Source: Varroa destructor (taxonomy: Eukaryota > Arthropoda > Arachnida > Mesostigmata > Varroidae). From it: DNA of 64,000 nt. The stretch lies in assembly GCF_002443255.2 (NCBI RefSeq), contig NW_019211457.1:29536610-29600609 (forward strand). Direction: 5' to 3'. Shown one piece after another: positions 62,269 through 64,000 of the stretch. The notes below the pieces were generated by a model, which was not told the DNA's origin, ran no database searches, and saw only the letters and a list, made by a program, of their open reading frames with translations. Position numbers and translations under genes: made by a program. Positions within the stretch are counted from its first letter, which is position 1, and each line of letters starts with the position of its first letter.

Positions 62269-64000
62269 GCAACTGTCTTTCTATTCTACTTTTTTAAATA
62301 ACAGCATCATCAGTGTGATTGCTTTTTAGCTGTTCTTGTCAGAAGTAAACGTATCCTGCAGATGGTATCTTTTAAGTCTAAGCAAGAATCTTTTCGTTGC
62401 CAAAATAACTGTTTTGCGAAATCAAGTACTTATGAAACACAACTCTTAGGCACTGCTGTTTTCTGTGACAGATGAATATATATGTATACATGCCTTTCAA
62501 ATCATGATATAGGAGTACTGAACCGTCTAGAACGTTCCGAGTCCGTTGTACGAATCGGACCTGTACCCCGTCTTTGTAGAGAAGAAGCACAAGCTTATTT
62601 ACTTAAGCATAGAAATTTCAGCAGATTCCTATATCGCCGAATCAATCACTGATACACAGTTCACATCCTGCGCTGAATCCTGTTAGACAATAGGGTTATT
62701 GAAATTTGTCCCTCGAAAATCTGCTATTTTAATCAAAAACTCCACTCAGTAGTTAGTCTCAGCTCCTGAAAGCTTAATGCAGTGATCTACGTGAGCCTTC
62801 TGTAGATTGAAAGCGTAAACCGCGTGAACTGGTAGCTCACGAGAAGCACGTTTGCAAAAACTCTGTTTCAGCGACGGAAGAAGATAGTCCATAAAGGAAA
62901 TCATAGAAAAATAGCTGTAATCGCATGCTAGAACTTCCTCATTTTTTCCTATTGCAAAAATAGTGTTTCGTCACAAGATGGCCTCTATGCAGACAGTATG
63001 TGGGCCAGGCTGATGTCCTATTTTTTTTTTTGATATTATTTGACCTTTTAACAAGCAAATGTGCAAGTATGAACAGTGTGCACCCTAAATGAGCCCGGTG
63101 AAATTCAGCAAAAAGCGTAACTTTTATAAAATAACTTTGCAGCGCTGTTGTTCCTGAACACCACGTCTTAGACAGAGCGCTAATAAGTTTTCTATAATGC
63201 ATATTCTAAGCATATCTATATGTATAATAAATATTGGTGCTTGCGCGAAAGGAAGGCCTGTTTCTTGCAGGGGCTAGCTACAAGCTTAAATCACAGAAGA
63301 AGCACACATTCGTTCTTTGGAGTGTGAGCAAAGATTAAACCTTTCCGAATATGGGCGAGGACGAACCTTATTGAGATCACGAAGTTTTTCTTTGGTCGAA
63401 ATCTACGGTCTACGGTATTGCCAGTTTCTATACGGTTTGCAAAGAGTCGAGGAATGAGACAAGTGAAAGATGTTCGATAAAGCTTATTGTCCTATACAGT
63501 TTGGCTCATTATCGAATTATCATTCCTCTTATGTTAGTGCAGACTTGATACGTCCATCTATACTACTTATAGGCACAGTGACAACAGAAAATTTTTCTTT
63601 TCCCTTCTACGACATTTCGTTAGTTATTATACGATAAAGTTTGTGATTTCCTGTAAGCACTAGAAGCGATAAGAGGGTACATTTTTTTTTTGATTTTTTA
63701 ATTTTTTCCATTATTGCTAGAGATTAGCAAATGTTTCAATTAGAATAATAATGATTTTTTGCCACATGATTAATTGCATCTATATCAATTTACGCTCATC
63801 ACGAATTTCACTACGGCTACGGCGTTGCTATTCTATAAATCAAGAACCTGTGTCTTTGAATATATCGTTCGCGCTCCTTCTGAGATACTCATGCCTTTAT
63901 GCGATTTTACGCTAGATTGAACTGGCTTATTTTTTTTTTTGATTGAAGTCTGTCAAGTCTGCAGGGATGAACGGTTTGCCAAACGTTGCCGAATATCTCT

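Larger units (their letters stand above)
54765..64000. other. No gene supported over the last 9 kb
   Basis: Apart from the hairpins, tandem duplication, homopolymer and tRNA-like segments listed separately, only short frames occur. The longest are 113 codons (55370-55711, minus), 102 codons (59750-60058, minus) and 101 codons (54897-55202, plus). GTTCGAACC at 61314-61322 is a perfect B box without a visible A box. Confidence 0.5.

Noticed and set aside
1..64000. Bacterial or phage origin, CRISPR array, rRNA operon
   Set aside because: There are no long dense open frames, no regularly spaced repeats with unique spacers and no rRNA-like sequence. Decayed mariner sequence, long homopolymers and microsatellites point to a eukaryotic nuclear genome.

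Overview
This window looks like gene-poor nuclear DNA of a eukaryote. It is AT-rich (roughly 40% GC by eye) and has no long open frame: the longest stop-free stretch is about 196 codons. There are no operon-like gene runs, no ribosome-binding-site and start-codon arrangements, no rRNA and no CRISPR. It carries simple repeats, snap-back palindromes, tRNA-like pol III promoter fragments and one decayed mariner transposon. CG dinucleotides are not obviously depleted, and the mariner relic resembles elements common in arthropods. An invertebrate, perhaps an arthropod, is my best guess; the species cannot be fixed from this sequence. I could not identify any protein-coding gene by homology. The window may be intergenic or lie inside a large intron.

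Layout. Positions 403-501 hold a 46-bp tandem repeat. Positions 2400-3105 (minus strand) hold a mariner transposase pseudogene in which all three catalytic aspartate codons can be recognised, with frameshifts and internal stops between the motif blocks. From 3.1 to 18.4 kb there is essentially unannotatable sequence apart from short repeats and one 90-codon frame with two hydrophobic segments. At 18.4-19.1 kb, 37.5-38.0 kb, 41.4-42.1 kb, 45.3-46.4 kb and 53.6-54.5 kb there are less AT-rich patches with longer open frames or exon-like features; they are the likeliest places for unrecognised exons or regulatory DNA. Strong inverted repeats lie at 27,997-28,092, 35,937-36,064, 56,399-56,450 and 62,219-62,268. 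tRNA-like A/B-box pairs, probably SINE remains, lie near 30.9, 56.2 and 59.1 kb. The main microsatellites are (TA)17 at 39.1 kb, (GTT)6 plus G13 at 46.8 kb and (AT)16 at 54.7 kb.

No set of genes acting together can be described. The strongest functional statement is that a mariner element once inserted here and has decayed. The most unusual structure is the three-copy quasi-palindrome at about 36.0 kb, whose left arm can pair with either of two downstream copies. I found no convincing new biological system.
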